Shown here piece by piece: positions 48,759 through 59,401 of a stretch of 64,000 nt of DNA. The notes beneath the pieces are model-generated. The model saw only the letters and a list, made by a program, of their open reading frames with translations, did not search any database and had not been told where the DNA came from. The stretch's first letter is position 1, and each line of letters starts with the position of its first letter. This stretch comes from Zeus faber (lineage: Eukaryota; Chordata; Actinopteri; Zeiformes; Zeidae): contig OY482846.1 in NCBI GenBank assembly GCA_960531495.1, positions 37,737,565 through 37,801,564 of the forward strand. The letters are read 5' to 3'. Position numbers and translations under genes: made by a program.

Positions 48759-49325
48759 TAAATTGTTTTAGTTTCCCCCATAATAAACCCTGGATCGCCA
48801 GTGACATCAAGGCACTCCTCATCCAAAAAAAGCAGGCCTGTAGGGATGGAAACAGGGAGAGGCTCAAGCATGTGAACAGGAGCTGAAGAGCATATTAAAG
48901 CAGGCAAGGGAGTACTATAGAGGGAAAGTAGAGAGTAAGTTGCAGCACCACCCCTCAACACCAGAAAGGTGTGGAGGGGAATGAGGACATCACTGGCTAC
49001 AAAAAAAGAATAGCAAGGTAAAAGTAAGTGATATGGACAGGGCCAAAGAGCTCAACAAGTTCAGGTTGATCTGCGGCCAATGTCTGCCCTGGCCCAGCCT
49101 GTACTGCCTCACCTGTTCATTCTCTCACCACTTCAGCAGCAGCTTCCCCTCCTTGCAGCAGCCTCCCATGCTTGAGCCTCTCCCTGTCTCCTCCTCTGTC
49201 TCCTCCTCCATCTCCTCCACACTTGTACACTTCCATCACTGCAGCTAAATATCCCCCCACACCTGAGCTCCCGCCCCTGTTCTTCATAGCAGATGAGGTG
49301 AGGACAGAGCTAGGGAGACTGCGAC
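48759..49325 (+). pseudogene. LINE remnant (CR1/L2/Rex-like), linker to RT start
   Basis: Frames give KPWIASDIKALLIQKKQACR, DGNREMLKHVNRSLKSI, LKQAREYYRGKVESKLQHH, then DMDRAKELNKF and ADEVRTELGRLRP. This matches the endonuclease-RT linker of fish CR1/L2-type LINEs, where the text runs WI..DIKALL..KK.AFR.GN..ELK and later .ANELN.FF.RF. A poly-Ser/Pro-coding segment (TCCTCC repeats) replaces part of it. The RT core is absent. It ends at a perfect inverted repeat, and the Gmr1-like copy begins about 60 bases later. Confidence 0.6.
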
Positions 49326-49365
49326 CTGACCTGACCGACCGGCGCAGTCCGGTCGGTCAGGTCAG
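49326..49365. repeat. Perfect 17-bp inverted repeat at LINE/Gmr1 junction
   Basis: CTGACCTGACCGACCGG and its exact reverse complement are separated by six bases, CGCAGT. The left arm continues the LINE remnant. Confidence 0.95.
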
Positions 49366-49426
49366 ACGAGAACTGCCTCCCGTTGAACATCTCTAAAAAG
49401 AGATAGTGATGGATTTTTGCAGGTCT

Positions 49427-50240
49427 AAGCCCGAGTCGGGATTCCGAAGGAAATCCTGACCAACCAGGGCTTTACCTTTATGCCACGTACACTTTGGGAA
49501 CATTGCGAGTTACTGGGTGTCCGCCCAATTCGGACCAGCCATTACCATCCACAGACCAAGGTGGAGCACTTTAATAAAACGCTAAAACATGATTTGAAGT
49601 TCATTCACGGCAATAGCCGTAATTGGGACAAGTGGTTGGACCCCCTGTTGTTTGCGGCGCAGGAGGTTCCCCAAGCCTCCACAGGATTTTCTCCCTCTTA
49701 ACTGCTCTTTGGCAGGTGACCCCATGGGGGTGCTAGACCTAATAAAATAAAAATGGAAGGAAGGTCCTCAAACCAGTAAGAACGAAAAACAGTATGTTAT
49801 GGACCTGAGAGCAAAGTTACACACGCTGATTTGGTTGTTATCACGGGAGAATTTGCCCCGGGCTATACGACCAGGGTTCTGCTCAGACAATTTGCACCGG
49901 GAGACAAGGTGTTTTTGTTGCTCCCTACGTCCAGCTCTAAATTGCTTGCGAAGTGGCAAGTGCCTTTTGTTGTCACACAGTGGGTTGGCGAGGTTAATTA
50001 TGAGGTGGAACGGTTTGACAGGCAGGGGGCGACACAGATTAATCACCTAAACCTCTTAAAAGAATGGAGGGAGGGGGCGTCCGTGGCTCTTGTTACGCCA
50101 GTCATTGAGCAGGGTGAGTTGGGGCCAGAGGTTAAAAAAGCGGCCGATCATACCGCGGCCCTGTTAAGTGACCATCTCTCTCAGTCCCAGAGGGCAGAAG
50201 TGGCTGAACTTCAGCGTTCTTCTCTGCTGTTTTCTTTCAT
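49427..50240 (+). pseudogene. Gmr1-like integrase remnant, copy B
   Basis: Starts SRVGIPKEILTNQGFTFM, then LLGVRPIRTSHYHPQTK, DKWLDPLLFAAQEVPQAST, and, in other frames, VVITGEFAPG and FAPGDKVFLLLPTSSSKLLA, KWQVPFVVTQWVGEVNYEV (the GPY/F-type module), ATQINHLNLLKEWRE. As in copy A, the LTDQG Asp is Asn. 5' truncated: the first catalytic Asp and N-terminal zinc domain are missing. Several frameshifts and stops break it. The RT region follows in the same orientation, so the integrase-first order is seen twice. Confidence 0.78.
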
Positions 50241-51317
50241 TTCTCTGATAGCCTTGTGTCTCTCATACACCACTATGTGGAGACGACCCCGGGGATGAAG
50301 GTACGCTCTCGGCTGTATCACCCCCTGAATACAAACGCAAGATCGCAGGCAGAATTAGAGGCCATGCTGGACATTTGCGTAATAGAGAAGTCCATGAGTC
50401 TGGTCTAGTCACACTGACTGGTCTAGTCCCATCATGCTGGTGGGTAAGCCCGATGGGTCGGTCCGGTTCTGCGTAGATTACCGAAGGTGAACGCGGTGTC
50501 AAAGTTCGACGCCTATCCAATGCCTCAGGTTGATGAACTTCTCGACCGGTTAGGTACGGCTTGTTTTTTTAAGACACTGAACTACTGGCAACCAAGGGCT
50601 ACTGGCAGATTCCCTTGTCTCAGGAGTCCAAGGAAAAATCGATGTTCTCCACTCCGTTCAGGTTGTACCACTTTCACACACTTTCGTTCGGGTTGTTCGG
50701 TGCCCCAGCCACCTTTCAGAGACTCATTGACCGTGTCCTGTGTCCGCATGTAGCATACTCCACAGCCTACCTCAACAACGTAATCATTACCAGCAACACC
50801 TGGAAGCTGCATATGCAGCATGTGGGCGGAGTGTTTGGGTCCCGAAGGCGGGCTGGGCTCACTGCCAACCTAAAGAAGTTGTCATGTTACGGAGGAAGGT
50901 ACAGAATCGGGGGTATCACTTGGGTGAAGGCCAGATCTGACACCTGCTTGATATGACATGTCATCACAACCCACGCAAACTCAAGACCAAGAAGGAGGTG
51001 AAGCAGTTCTTGGTGCTGCTATAGGAGGTTTGTGCCTGACTTTTCCGAGCTTATCAGCCCCTTGTCCGACCTAACTCGAAAGGGTGCTCCAGATCCGGTC
51101 TCGTGGTCAGAGAAGTGCCAGCAGGGGTTTGTGAGGCGTTTCCCTTTCTGTCTACAGGCCGACGCATCAGAGGGATGGCTGGGTGCGGTCTTGTCCCAGG
51201 AGGTGGAGGGGACTGAGCGACCGGTGCTGTACCTCAGCCGCAAGCTCTCAGAGAGGGAGTCAAGGTACAGCTTGTTGGCCGGACGGCTCCCTGGCCTAAG
51301 TCGGGCGGTGGGGGTAT
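50241..51317 (+). pseudogene. Gmr1-like reverse transcriptase and RNase H, copy B
   Basis: Frames give [96 protein letters not shown] (family YLDD), AGLTANLKKLSCYGG, then FPELISPLSDLTRKGAPDP-type text and, in RNase H, LQADASEGWLGAVLSQEVEG and VLYLSRKLSERESRYSLLA. Both Asp of the YLDD box are Asn. RNase H stops soon after the SRKLSERE motif, and LTR-like sequence follows, so the rest was deleted. It is more complete than copy A by the thumb and RNase H. Confidence 0.8.
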
Positions 51318-51400
51318 GTGGCGGACCAAGGGGCATGGTCAAGCACCAGCTACAGACGACAGCACGGTTCCTTTTCCCGTGGCCGCAAAGCTGCCTCTAA
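51318..51400 (+). mobile_element. Partial 3' LTR of Gmr1-like copy B
   Basis: TGTGGCGGACCAAGGGGCAT then GGTCAAGC. It matches the first part of the LTRs at 44732 and 61263 and lies directly after the RNase H remnant. The match fades after about 85 bases. Confidence 0.6.
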
Positions 51401-51734
51401 TCAGCCAAATCAGCGCCCGCCCAGCACTAATAGGTTCGGCTGGGGGCAGGGAGCTTTATTAATGTTTGTCTGTCTTGCAGAGGAGATTGGCACACGGGCT
51501 TGTCAGCTGGCCAGAGCGGAACGCCATTCCTCCTGTGCCCGAAATAATCATAATCATCATCATCCTCATCTTTTTTATTTATTATTGATACTTGTGGAGA
51601 GCGTGCCTCATTGTTCAAGGTTACAATTAAAAACTCTCGCCATGTTGGCGAACCACGGCCAGAAAGACTCCGTCTACCTCCCTCAACACCTACAGTACTT
51701 GTGGGCAAAGACTCCCAGAACATTTTTAACCTTG

Positions 51735-51830
51735 TGAATACTTCATTACCTATTTTTTGTGTCCTGTCCTTCATCTGCTTTGTGTGAGCTTCTGGACACC
51801 TGAATTTGCCCAAGGGGATGAATAAAGTAT
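51735..51830 (+). mobile_element. L2/CR1-type LINE 3' UTR fragment
   Basis: GAATTTGCCCAAGGGGATGA followed by ATAAAGTATG is the typical 3' end of fish L2-like LINEs (the GGGGATNAATAAAGT motif). Confidence 0.6.
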
Positions 51831-52061
51831 GTGTAAAGTATGCCAAATTTGAGGCTTTAAATAATGTTTTTAGAAACCATTTTATAATTTGGTAATTCAT
51901 GTATGCATTCATAGGCCCAGCGCAGAGCTATATGACTATGGTTTTATCTATATAATTCAAAGTCAGAGCATCCAACACACGCCACATGCACATGTACAGT
52001 ACAGAGTGATGCTCTCTATTTAAGATAACACTAAAGAGAGAAAGAAAACACTGAATGAATA

Positions 52062-52265
52062 GGGGACGGTAGCTCAGGTGGTAGAGCTGGTCGTCTTGTA
52101 ATCTAAAGGTTGCTGGTTCGATCCCAGGCTCCTCCTGCTAGCATGCTGTAGTGTCCTTGAGCAAGACACTTAACCCCTCATTGCTCCTGATGGCTGCGTC
52201 CGTCGGTGTTTGAATAATTGTAAGTCGCTTTGGATAAAAGCGTCTGATCAATGACTAAATGTAAT
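52062..52265 (+). mobile_element. tRNA-derived SINE, copy 3
   Basis: GGTAGCTCAGGTGGTAGAGC, GCTGGTTCGATCCC (intact B-box), TCCTTGAGCAAGACACTTAA, GTAAGTCGCTTTGGATAAAA, GCGTCTGATCAATGACTAAA. It is the copy with the best-preserved promoter boxes. Confidence 0.9.
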
Positions 52266-52454
52266 AGTGTTGGATCCTTGCGCTCACAATCAGTCTTTGA
52301 GTTTCCTGACCTTGATATGAATTTATGTTGGTTAAATGTTCAAGAAACTTTTAGACCAATCAGAGATCTGCAAAACAAAATGTGCCTTGAAAAAATGTAA
52401 AAGCAGAAAAAAAGAAAATCAATGAATAAAATAAAATAAATCATATTTGACAAA

Positions 52455-52634
52455 ATTGCTCTGGGTGAGGATGATGTATTGGAAGGGCAGCAAGGATTCT
52501 GGGATAAAACTTATGATTATGTTTCTAACAATGCAAAGCTAGCGGGACATGAGCATCTGCCCCTATCTTTTCATACAAGGCTGGGACCGCAGTACATCCT
52601 GGGTAGAGTACTCAATGGCATTGCACCAGAATAG
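52455..52634 (+). other. Unassigned coding-like open segment
   Basis: Opens without a Met as IALGEDDVLEGQQGFWDKTY, continues DYVSNNAKLAGHEHLPLSFH, TRLGPQYILGRVLNGIAPE and stops at TAG. The composition is more protein-like than the surroundings, with an acidic start and balanced hydrophobics. I do not recognise it. It could be an exon or an old transposase fragment. Confidence 0.3.
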
Positions 52635-53097
52635 GTACGTCAAAGATTTTCTTCCTTTTTTTTGAAATTCAAAGCAAACAGCTTTGAATGCAAACAGCTG
52701 ACAATTTGTCTCAGGGATCCCAGTCAGTACAGACAGCATAAAATCCTTGGATGGAATGGAAGTCAATGGAAAAAGAAGAAACTTCTCGCTGGAAATATAA
52801 AGTTTCTTCTCAAGGCACATTTATTCATCGGAGCGTCCCAAATATTGACGAAAAGTGAAAATCAGCCAACTAAGGCCCCATTTCTAGACCTACATAGAAG
52901 ACGATACTACCGCAGACTGGGGAAGAGACGATTTTAAGCTTTGAGTTTGGGTTTTCACTCACTCAGAACCCAGAGCCTGAACTTTATTTTTTTTGCAAAC
53001 CAGATAGGTGTTTATTGAATTTGGTTGGTGCATGTCATATGCTGCTTTCACACATGCACTGTAAACCTGAAATTATCCAGACATTACCCGGAAGAGC

Positions 53098-53130
53098 AAA
53101 TGTCCAAATCATTAAATGATTTGGACATTT
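53098..53130. repeat. Perfect 33-base palindrome
   Basis: AAATGTCCAAATCATT and AATGATTTGGACATTT are exact reverse complements separated by one A. It adjoins a reversed SINE tail. Confidence 0.95.
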
Positions 53131-53192
53131 ACATTTTACATTTTAATCATTTAGCAGAAGCTTTTATCCAAAGCGACTTACAATCAACATTT
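53131..53192 (-). mobile_element. SINE 3' tail fragment (reverse)
   Basis: The reverse complement contains GTAAGTCGCTTTGGATAAAA and GCTTCTGCTAAATGATT, the tail of the tRNA-derived SINE family. Confidence 0.7.
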
Positions 53193-53427
53193 GCGTTCAC
53201 ATATACAGTCCTGGTCAAATTTTGACCCAGATATTAGCCGTACTTTACCCAGCCAGCACCCTTGTACAAAGTCTGGGTAATGTCCGATTGAGTGGTATGT
53301 GTGAACAGAGCAGGTGATCACAGTGAGTGAGTGGGCGTGTCGCGTGTTGATGACATCTCTATCGTGCTCCAGTTATTTACCTTTGTGCAGATCTTCATGC
53401 ACGGAGCAAAGCTTCTGCTGTAGAGGT

Positions 53428-53880
53428 GAAAAAAAGGTCCGGACCTCGGATCAGTAAGGAGTCTGGATCTATGGAGGACATTTCTATCTTTTTCTGGTTT
53501 CAAAAAACTTGGAAGAAATAAACAATGGAACCAAACCAAATCTGATGCGAAAAGGTTTATTATGTATTTGCGGGACAAATACAGCAGTAAACCTTGATTT
53601 GGCTTTGCAAAACCAACTAACAAACTGATCCTTTGGACTTCCTTGCATACCCAGGAATCAATCTTAGTCCTGTTACTAGGGACTACCTCCTTGCAGTGAA
53701 CCAATCATAGTCTTGGGGATATGTCCAAGGGAACCAATTGCAGTCTTGTGACCTCATCCCATGTTCCTGGAAACGCCCTGTCACGGTTCTTTGGATGCTT
53801 GCGTCAAATTTAAGAAAATATGGGCAAGTTCCCTTTTCCTGGTGGTGTTTTGCTCGGACATGACCTTAACTAATTTCTCT
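53428..53880 (-). mobile_element. LTR-like family C, copy 2 (minus)
   Basis: Reverse complement aligns with 29530-30015: TTTCCAGGAACATGGG; CAAGACTGCAATTGGTTCCC and CAAGACTATGATTGGTTCAC (CCAAT-box units); AATAAACCTTTTCGCATCAG; TTCCAAGTTTTTTGAAACC; AGATAGAAATG. AATAAA is intact here, supporting an LTR. It has two or three CCAAT units against four in copy 1. Confidence 0.55.
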
Positions 53881-54081
53881 GTGTCAGCTGTCTCAGGCTG
53901 GTGTTCTGCTCAGGACTGTTTCAACAGAAGACTATTTTATTTTTATTACTTCTTTTAGTTGGGTTTTATAACATACATTTTTTAAGGTTTATTTAATACA
54001 TATACCTTGAACATCGGTTGTTTAGTATAACATGTAATCAGTTTCTTGTCATGTGGGGGTTAATAATTAACCACAACACTG

Positions 54082-54590
54082 CGTAGGCTTGGGCAGATTT
54101 ACGATTAAATCTTCTATCGGTGACCGACTCCGTCGATCGCGATTGACATTGACGACAGACCATTTTTCTCATTTTCTTTTATCCGTCAGGAAGAACTCAA
54201 GCATTGAAACAGTGTAAGTGCGAGGAAGAAGGGGGACGCAGGCTCTTGCCCTCTCCGCTCAGCGTTGTTGAGAAACTACTCCGGATCTCACTTTTCCTTT
54301 CTATAGTCCTGTACAGAAACTTTAAAAGGAACAGGTGATCAAAAAAAAAAAATTTAAAAAAGAAATAGGACCTGGTCAAATGGAGCAGCATGGCGGAGTG
54401 CAGAACACTGGGAGGAGACCCCCTGTCGAAGCACCTGTGATCTGCACTCCGCTGTGCACACATTGCAGCCCCCCCCGCCCCCCCCACTCGCCCGACTCAC
54501 TCCCTTCACGCGCTTTAATGTTGCAAATGCATTCCCCCCATTCTAGAAGTGCGATTGGAATTTTGCACCATCGCCCAAGCCTACTGCTGC
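54082..54590. mobile_element. hAT-like MITE with TAGGCTTGGGC ends
   Basis: TAGGCTTGGGC at the left and GCCCAAGCCTA at the right are perfect 11-bp inverted ends, a form common to fish hAT MITEs. Flanks CTGCG on both sides are compatible with a partly decayed duplication. It contains an A-run and a C-rich stretch but no transposase. Confidence 0.6.
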
Positions 54591-54704
54591 GTACTCCTTT
54601 CTGCTTTCTTTATTATTTCTTTCCAGTCTCTTGTTTATATTGCAGATACGTCCAAATACATGGAGCATCAACGCAAAACTACTGATAAGTCAGTAGCCAC
54701 GTCT

Positions 54705-55258
54705 GCCATCTTGGGTGTGCTGTAAAACTCGGCAGCATCATTGCGTCACATAATGCCTCCTGCACGCTCTACCCATGCTCTGCCTCTCGTCTAAACAAAC
54801 CAGAATATTTCCAGGTAGTGTTAACACGTCTGTAATGGACAATCTCCATTTTTTTCTACATTTGTGAAAGGGTAAATCCAGATAATGTCCGGATAATCAG
54901 GTCTGGACATTGTCCAGACGTTGTCTGGAGAGCATGTATGAAAGCAGCTCTAGAAACACTCCATATACCTCCACAAGCTACAATATCAAGGTTGAATTCA
55001 GCAATGTCTGTGAAAAATGAGAACTGCTCATGGTTTATAGATAAGGCAGTTTTTCTTAAGATATTGAAAAAATGGGTCCCCAGTAAAAAGAAAAAAGTTA
55101 GAAAAACACTGGTGTATGGTATACTGGTAAATTCTAAAAAAATAAATGAATAAATATGAACAAACTGTATTTCAGTAATTGAAATAAATAAATTAAAGTA
55201 ATGGAAACCAAGAATAAAAATGTATTGCATGATATTTGTGTGATTAATCACAATTACT
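54705..55258. repeat. Local duplication, copy 1
   Basis: The stretch from CTGTAAAACTCGGCAGCATC to GATTAATCACAATTACTTA repeats at 56649-57176 with about 90% or better identity by eye and small indels. It includes the right TIR of the hAT-like composite. Confidence 0.85.
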
Positions 55259-55499
55259 TAAAATGTTTAAATGTATTCCAATTTGAATGTATTCTAATTT
55301 GACTCCAAAGAAATATGTCTCTATTTATAAAGCAGTGCATTGAGTTAAATGCCTACTATGATTTGATTATTGAGAACAGAAACACAGAATAATCAAAAAA
55401 TGTTTTTGTGCTGTGGGGAAGGCAAGAGGTAACAAGCTGGGAGCAGTTGGAAACATGTAATTATAGAAGCTGCTCTGTGTGTGTGGGGGGATGACTGAT

Positions 55500-55930
55500 T
55501 CACCTGTTGCCCGTTGATTGATTGGTGGGCTTTGCCCTTGCGTTGGTGGGCTTGTGGGCGGTTCAGTCAGGGTGTTGGTCTGTCAGCGTGGGATCTGGCT
55601 CCGGGCTGTGGTCCATGCCTGGTGTCCGTGGCCCGGGTTCTGCGCCTGTGGCTGAGTATTGTGCCTGCACGTGGGGGTGGGTTGTATGTGTGCACCTCAG
55701 GGGTGGAGGGCCTCCTCGCGCTCTCTGGGACTGGGTTATGCTCCTCGGTGACGGGTGTGGGTGTTGGTCAGTGGATTCCCGGCTTCTCTGGGGGCTGGGG
55801 TGTCTTCTGTGGCTGCCGGGCAGGGGGTTTTGGGCTTTCCTGTGGCCGTAATGTGTCTGTACGGCTACGGGACTCAGGGGTGGCTTCGGGGCCTTTTCCA
55901 CTGCTTGGAGGTGCTACGATATAAATTCGA
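55500..55930. repeat. GC-rich dispersed repeat-like block
   Basis: T/G-rich on plus (GGCTTGTGGGCGG, GTGGCCCGGGTTCTGCGCCT) with overlapping open frames of 109-136 codons in three phases, the mark of stop-poor GC repeat DNA rather than a gene. An (ACAC)-rich tail follows at 55960-56040. Similar blocks occur in many fish genomes, from memory. Confidence 0.4.
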
Positions 55931-56535
55931 CCTTACACACCAGCAACAATTGTGACAAGTCCTGTACACTCACTGGTGGACACATCACATTCACACGCAT
56001 CACATGCGCACACACACACCACCAGCACCTGCTTTGAACACACCCGCCCAACATCCTCCTGGTTACATCCCTCTCCTTTCCTCCCTCATTTACTGCCAAA
56101 ACTATGACAGGAAGTGCCCACATGCCGAATTGCTGTTCCAATATTCCTGGACTTAATTAACTCTGTTTTGTAGATACATGTCAGCAGTCGTTTCTATGTT
56201 TAAGTTTTTCTTGTTTGTTTCTATGTTTATTTGTCTCACCTGTGGTGATTCCCCCCCTCTTGGAGAAGTGATTAGTTGTTAAAGACCAAAACATGGTAAG
56301 ATCACTCTCCAAAGAACGGTATTGGTGGTGGTACAGTGTCACATAACTTGGCTCTTGTCCTAGACGTCGTCCACAGGACAGAGTTGATGCAGGAGTGTCA
56401 TTGCAGATTGAGGAGTTGAACTCCACTTGCAGACTAACTCTGTCCTAGATGCAATGGCAAACAAATGCTCTGTGTTGTATGGCCAGCATGCTGACAACAC
56501 AGGTTAAAAAATAATAATACTAAAATAAAACATAA
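55931..56535. other. No recognisable gene
   Basis: Non-coding span between the GC-rich block and the duplicated units. Confidence 0.4.
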
Positions 56536-56539
56536 TAAA

Positions 56540-56656
56540 AAAAGGTGTGGTTGCCTAATCTACACCACCCCCACACGACTAAATTTAATGGCATTTTTAC
56601 CGTTAACAAGCCACTATGCTTGTCCTGTTCCTTAGCACTGAGCCATTTGCTAAGAC
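56540..56656. repeat. 117-bp direct repeat, copy 1
   Basis: GTGTGGTTGCCTAATCTACA, CCACCCCCACACGACTAAAT and CCTTAGCACTGAGCCATTTG recur at 57222-57338. Together the two copies bracket the second copy of the 54.7-kb duplication. Confidence 0.85.
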
Positions 56657-57176
56657 AAACTGCTGTAAAACTCGGCAGCATCATTGCGTCACGTCCTGCC
56701 TCCTGCACGCTCTACCCACGCTCTGCCCCTCGTCTAAACAAACCAGAATATTTCCAGGTAGTGTAAACATGTTTGTAATGGACAATCACCATTTTTTGTG
56801 ACATTTGTGAACATGTCCGGATAATCAGGTCTGGACATTGTCTGGAGAGCATGCATGAAAGCAGCTCTAGAAACAGTCCGTATACCTCCACAAGCTACAA
56901 TATCATGGTTAAATTCAGCAATGTCTGTGAAAAATGAGAACTGCTCATGGTTTATAGATAAGGCAGTTTTTCTTAAAATATTGAAAAAATGGGTCCCCAG
57001 TAAACAAAAAAGGTTAGAAAAACACTGGTGTATGGTATACTGTGGTAAATTCTAAAAAAATAAATGAATAAAAATGAACAAACTGTATTTCAATAATTAA
57101 AATAAATGAATTAAAGTAATGGAAAACAAGAATAACAATTAATTGCATGATATTTGTGTGATTAATCACAATTACT
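56649..57176. repeat. Local duplication, copy 2
   Basis: Second copy of 54705-55258 in direct orientation. Main differences: loss of about 20 bases around CCAGATAATG and several short A-run indels. Confidence 0.85.
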
Positions 57177-57221
57177 ATAAAATAATAAATAAAAATAAAA
57201 TAAAAAATAATAGAGAAACGT

Positions 57222-57338
57222 GTGGCTGCCTAATCTACACCACCCCCACACCACTGAATTTAATGGCATTTTTAGCGTAAACAAGCCGCTATGCTCGTCC
57301 TATTCCTTAGCACTGAGCCATTTGCCAAGACAAACTGG
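57222..57338. repeat. 117-bp direct repeat, copy 2
   Basis: Matches 56540-56656 with about eight substitutions. It lies after an A/T-rich linker. Confidence 0.85.
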
Positions 57339-58458
57339 CCTGTTTACATTAAAACGTGATGGTAAAATATGGAAAACAATACAATAAGAAATGAATTACA
57401 AAAATAAATTAATACTCAATCCTGCTGCGGACCCCCTCTGTCTTTAAATGAATAATTGTGGCAAAGACGTTTGAGATGTTCGACTCGGCTCGTGCAGTTC
57501 CAAAGCCCAATACCGCTCTCAACGAGGAACGAATACTGGTCGCGTTCGCTCGCAGTCCCCTCATTAGTGGGGGTCATTTTGTTAAGCCGTTCAACACCAT
57601 TGTTTCGAGTTTTTTTTTTGGGGGTGGGGGGGGGTGGGAGGCTTGAAGTTGGGGGTCACGCTTGGGCTTTTCTCTGTTTTCTAATTGGGCGTCAAGAGGA
57701 TTCTAAATATTTTCACAAAGACATACAGACATGCACACATAGGAGCTAGAAAAAAAATACATCTTGGTCTAATTGGTCCAATACAGTTCCCTGTCCAGTA
57801 ATGCAGACGCTCTCTCTTTCTCCAAAAAGCACCCACAAAAGATGTGTACACAACCACAAAGGCCCAGTGATGTGCTGTAGCAGCCACTAATAAGGGTTTG
57901 TCGGGCCTGTGGAGTTGAAGAGCACAAGAGGAAAGCTGCCTTCCTGCTTCCACATCCAGATCCACGCCGTTGAAGCGCTTTAGCTCGGCGTGGTGCGGTC
58001 TGCCGGGTTTTTTTTTTTTTGTTTTTTTTTATGTTCTCAAGCAAGTTAGAGCCCAATTAAAATGCATGGCAAAGTGGGCTAGGCCTGTCAAACATGCTGA
58101 AGCAACATTTAGATGTGTTGCTAAAATCGGAGAGACAAGTTTCTTCTTCTTCAGCGAGCTCGTTGCTGTGCGAGGGGGTGCGATGGGTTATCATTTATTG
58201 ATAAGCGCCGGGCGGCCGATGTGGGAATTTGAGTCGAAAAGGAAATGTTTTCCTGCGGTTTCTTTTCTCAAAAAAATGAGCCCATCCCACACCTGCCACG
58301 CCGTAGTTCAACCAATTATCAGGGCTTGGCCATAACAGTTGCCGGGTTGTGTTGTCCCATGCAACCATGTTGTGGGCTTTTGCCTGCCATCATCACCTCA
58401 GAAATGGATGCCTGGTTGCTAACTTGGCAAACACTTCGGAAAGTTAATGTCGGGGTTT
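57339..58458. other. No recognisable gene; G-rich run
   Basis: Contains a G-quadruplex-like run at 57620-57639 and T-runs at 58009-58031. No coding motif recognised. Confidence 0.4.
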
Positions 58459-58515
58459 TGCTATAGATGCCTTACCTGTGTCTGCCTCCCATCCATTACA
58501 ATGATATGCTGTTTA
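58459..58515. repeat. 57-bp identical direct repeat, copy 1
   Basis: TGCTATAGATGCCTTACCTG through ATGATATGCTGTTTA is present without a mismatch at 60245-60301, in the same orientation. Confidence 0.9.
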
Positions 58516-58549
58516 AAGTTAATGTCTCAAAAAGGAAGAGGGAGTAACA

Positions 58550-58855
58550 GATTAAAGGACAACTCTGATAATTTTCAGACTCCAAAGAACCTGGTTGCGA
58601 TTGCCTTATTGGACAAGTTGGCTGAAACTAATCTCTCAATATTGGATCAATTGAAAGGAAACCTTATATTAAATACTAAATTATTTTTTAAAGTAACCCT
58701 TAATCTTTTGATCATTGGGAACCTGCGCAATTGGGCAATCTCGGTTGCCAAAAAACCTGGTTACGATTTCCACATTACGCAGCAGTCAGCTGAAGCTATT
58801 CTCTCAATACTGGCTCAATTTAAAGGAAAACTTTGGTATTTTTTAACCTAAGCCT
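58550..58855. repeat. Imperfect tandem duplication
   Basis: AACCTGGTTGCGATTGCC and TCTCTCAATATTGGATCAAT recur about 160 bases on as AACCTGGTTACGATTTCC and TCTCTCAATACTGGCTCAAT. A 134-codon open frame spans both, but no protein motif is recognised. Confidence 0.6.
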
Positions 58856-59401
58856 TATTTTATTGATCATTGCATGTTGTGACAGCCACTGCCTAACCTA
58901 AACTACTGTACTGATGCGGGTGTGGTTATGTGTCCATACAACCTGGTCTCATGCTTTTTCATGCTCATAGTCACAGAAATGTCTGAATTTCTCGAATCAG
59001 GTCTCGGAGTAGGATTGTCCAACTTTTTTAGTGTTATGCATAACAAAATGAAAACCAATTCATTTTAATCTGGAGATTTTATTTTACTTTAGGAGCAGGG
59101 TTCCTGCGCATCCTTAAAAAGTAACTTAAAAGGTATTTAATTCATTCATCTAAAAATAAGGCCTCTATGGGTATTAAAATGTCTTAAATCAATTATTCAA
59201 TAGTCTTAAAAATGCTGAGTCAAATTGTCATTTTTTTTTGACATTGTAATTTAAAATCTCAAAATAATTGGTGACATCTATTTTTTTCATAATTTTCCAA
59301 ATGCCGCTCACATTGGCGTCACGCTGATCAGGATAGCGAAAACAACAACTCTCATATTTTGTTTGCAACTGGGATACTCAGTGCAAATGCAGCTAGTGAC
59401 G

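Larger units (their letters stand above)
53041..54950. mobile_element. hAT-like non-autonomous composite with TIRs
   Basis: Left end GCTGCTTTCACACATGC and right end GCATGTATGAAAGCAGC are inverted copies, and the flanking text (ATTATCCAGACATTACCCGG and TCCGGATAATCAGGTCTGGA) is also related. Inside lie an LTR-like C copy (53.43-53.88 kb), a second TIR element (54.08-54.59 kb) and a SINE tail. No transposase. The right end is duplicated at 56.86 kb. Confidence 0.5.

Noticed and set aside
55514-55924. 136-codon Gly/Trp-rich frame on plus
   Set aside because: Three overlapping frames on both strands are open in this GC-rich block, which points to stop-poor composition rather than coding.
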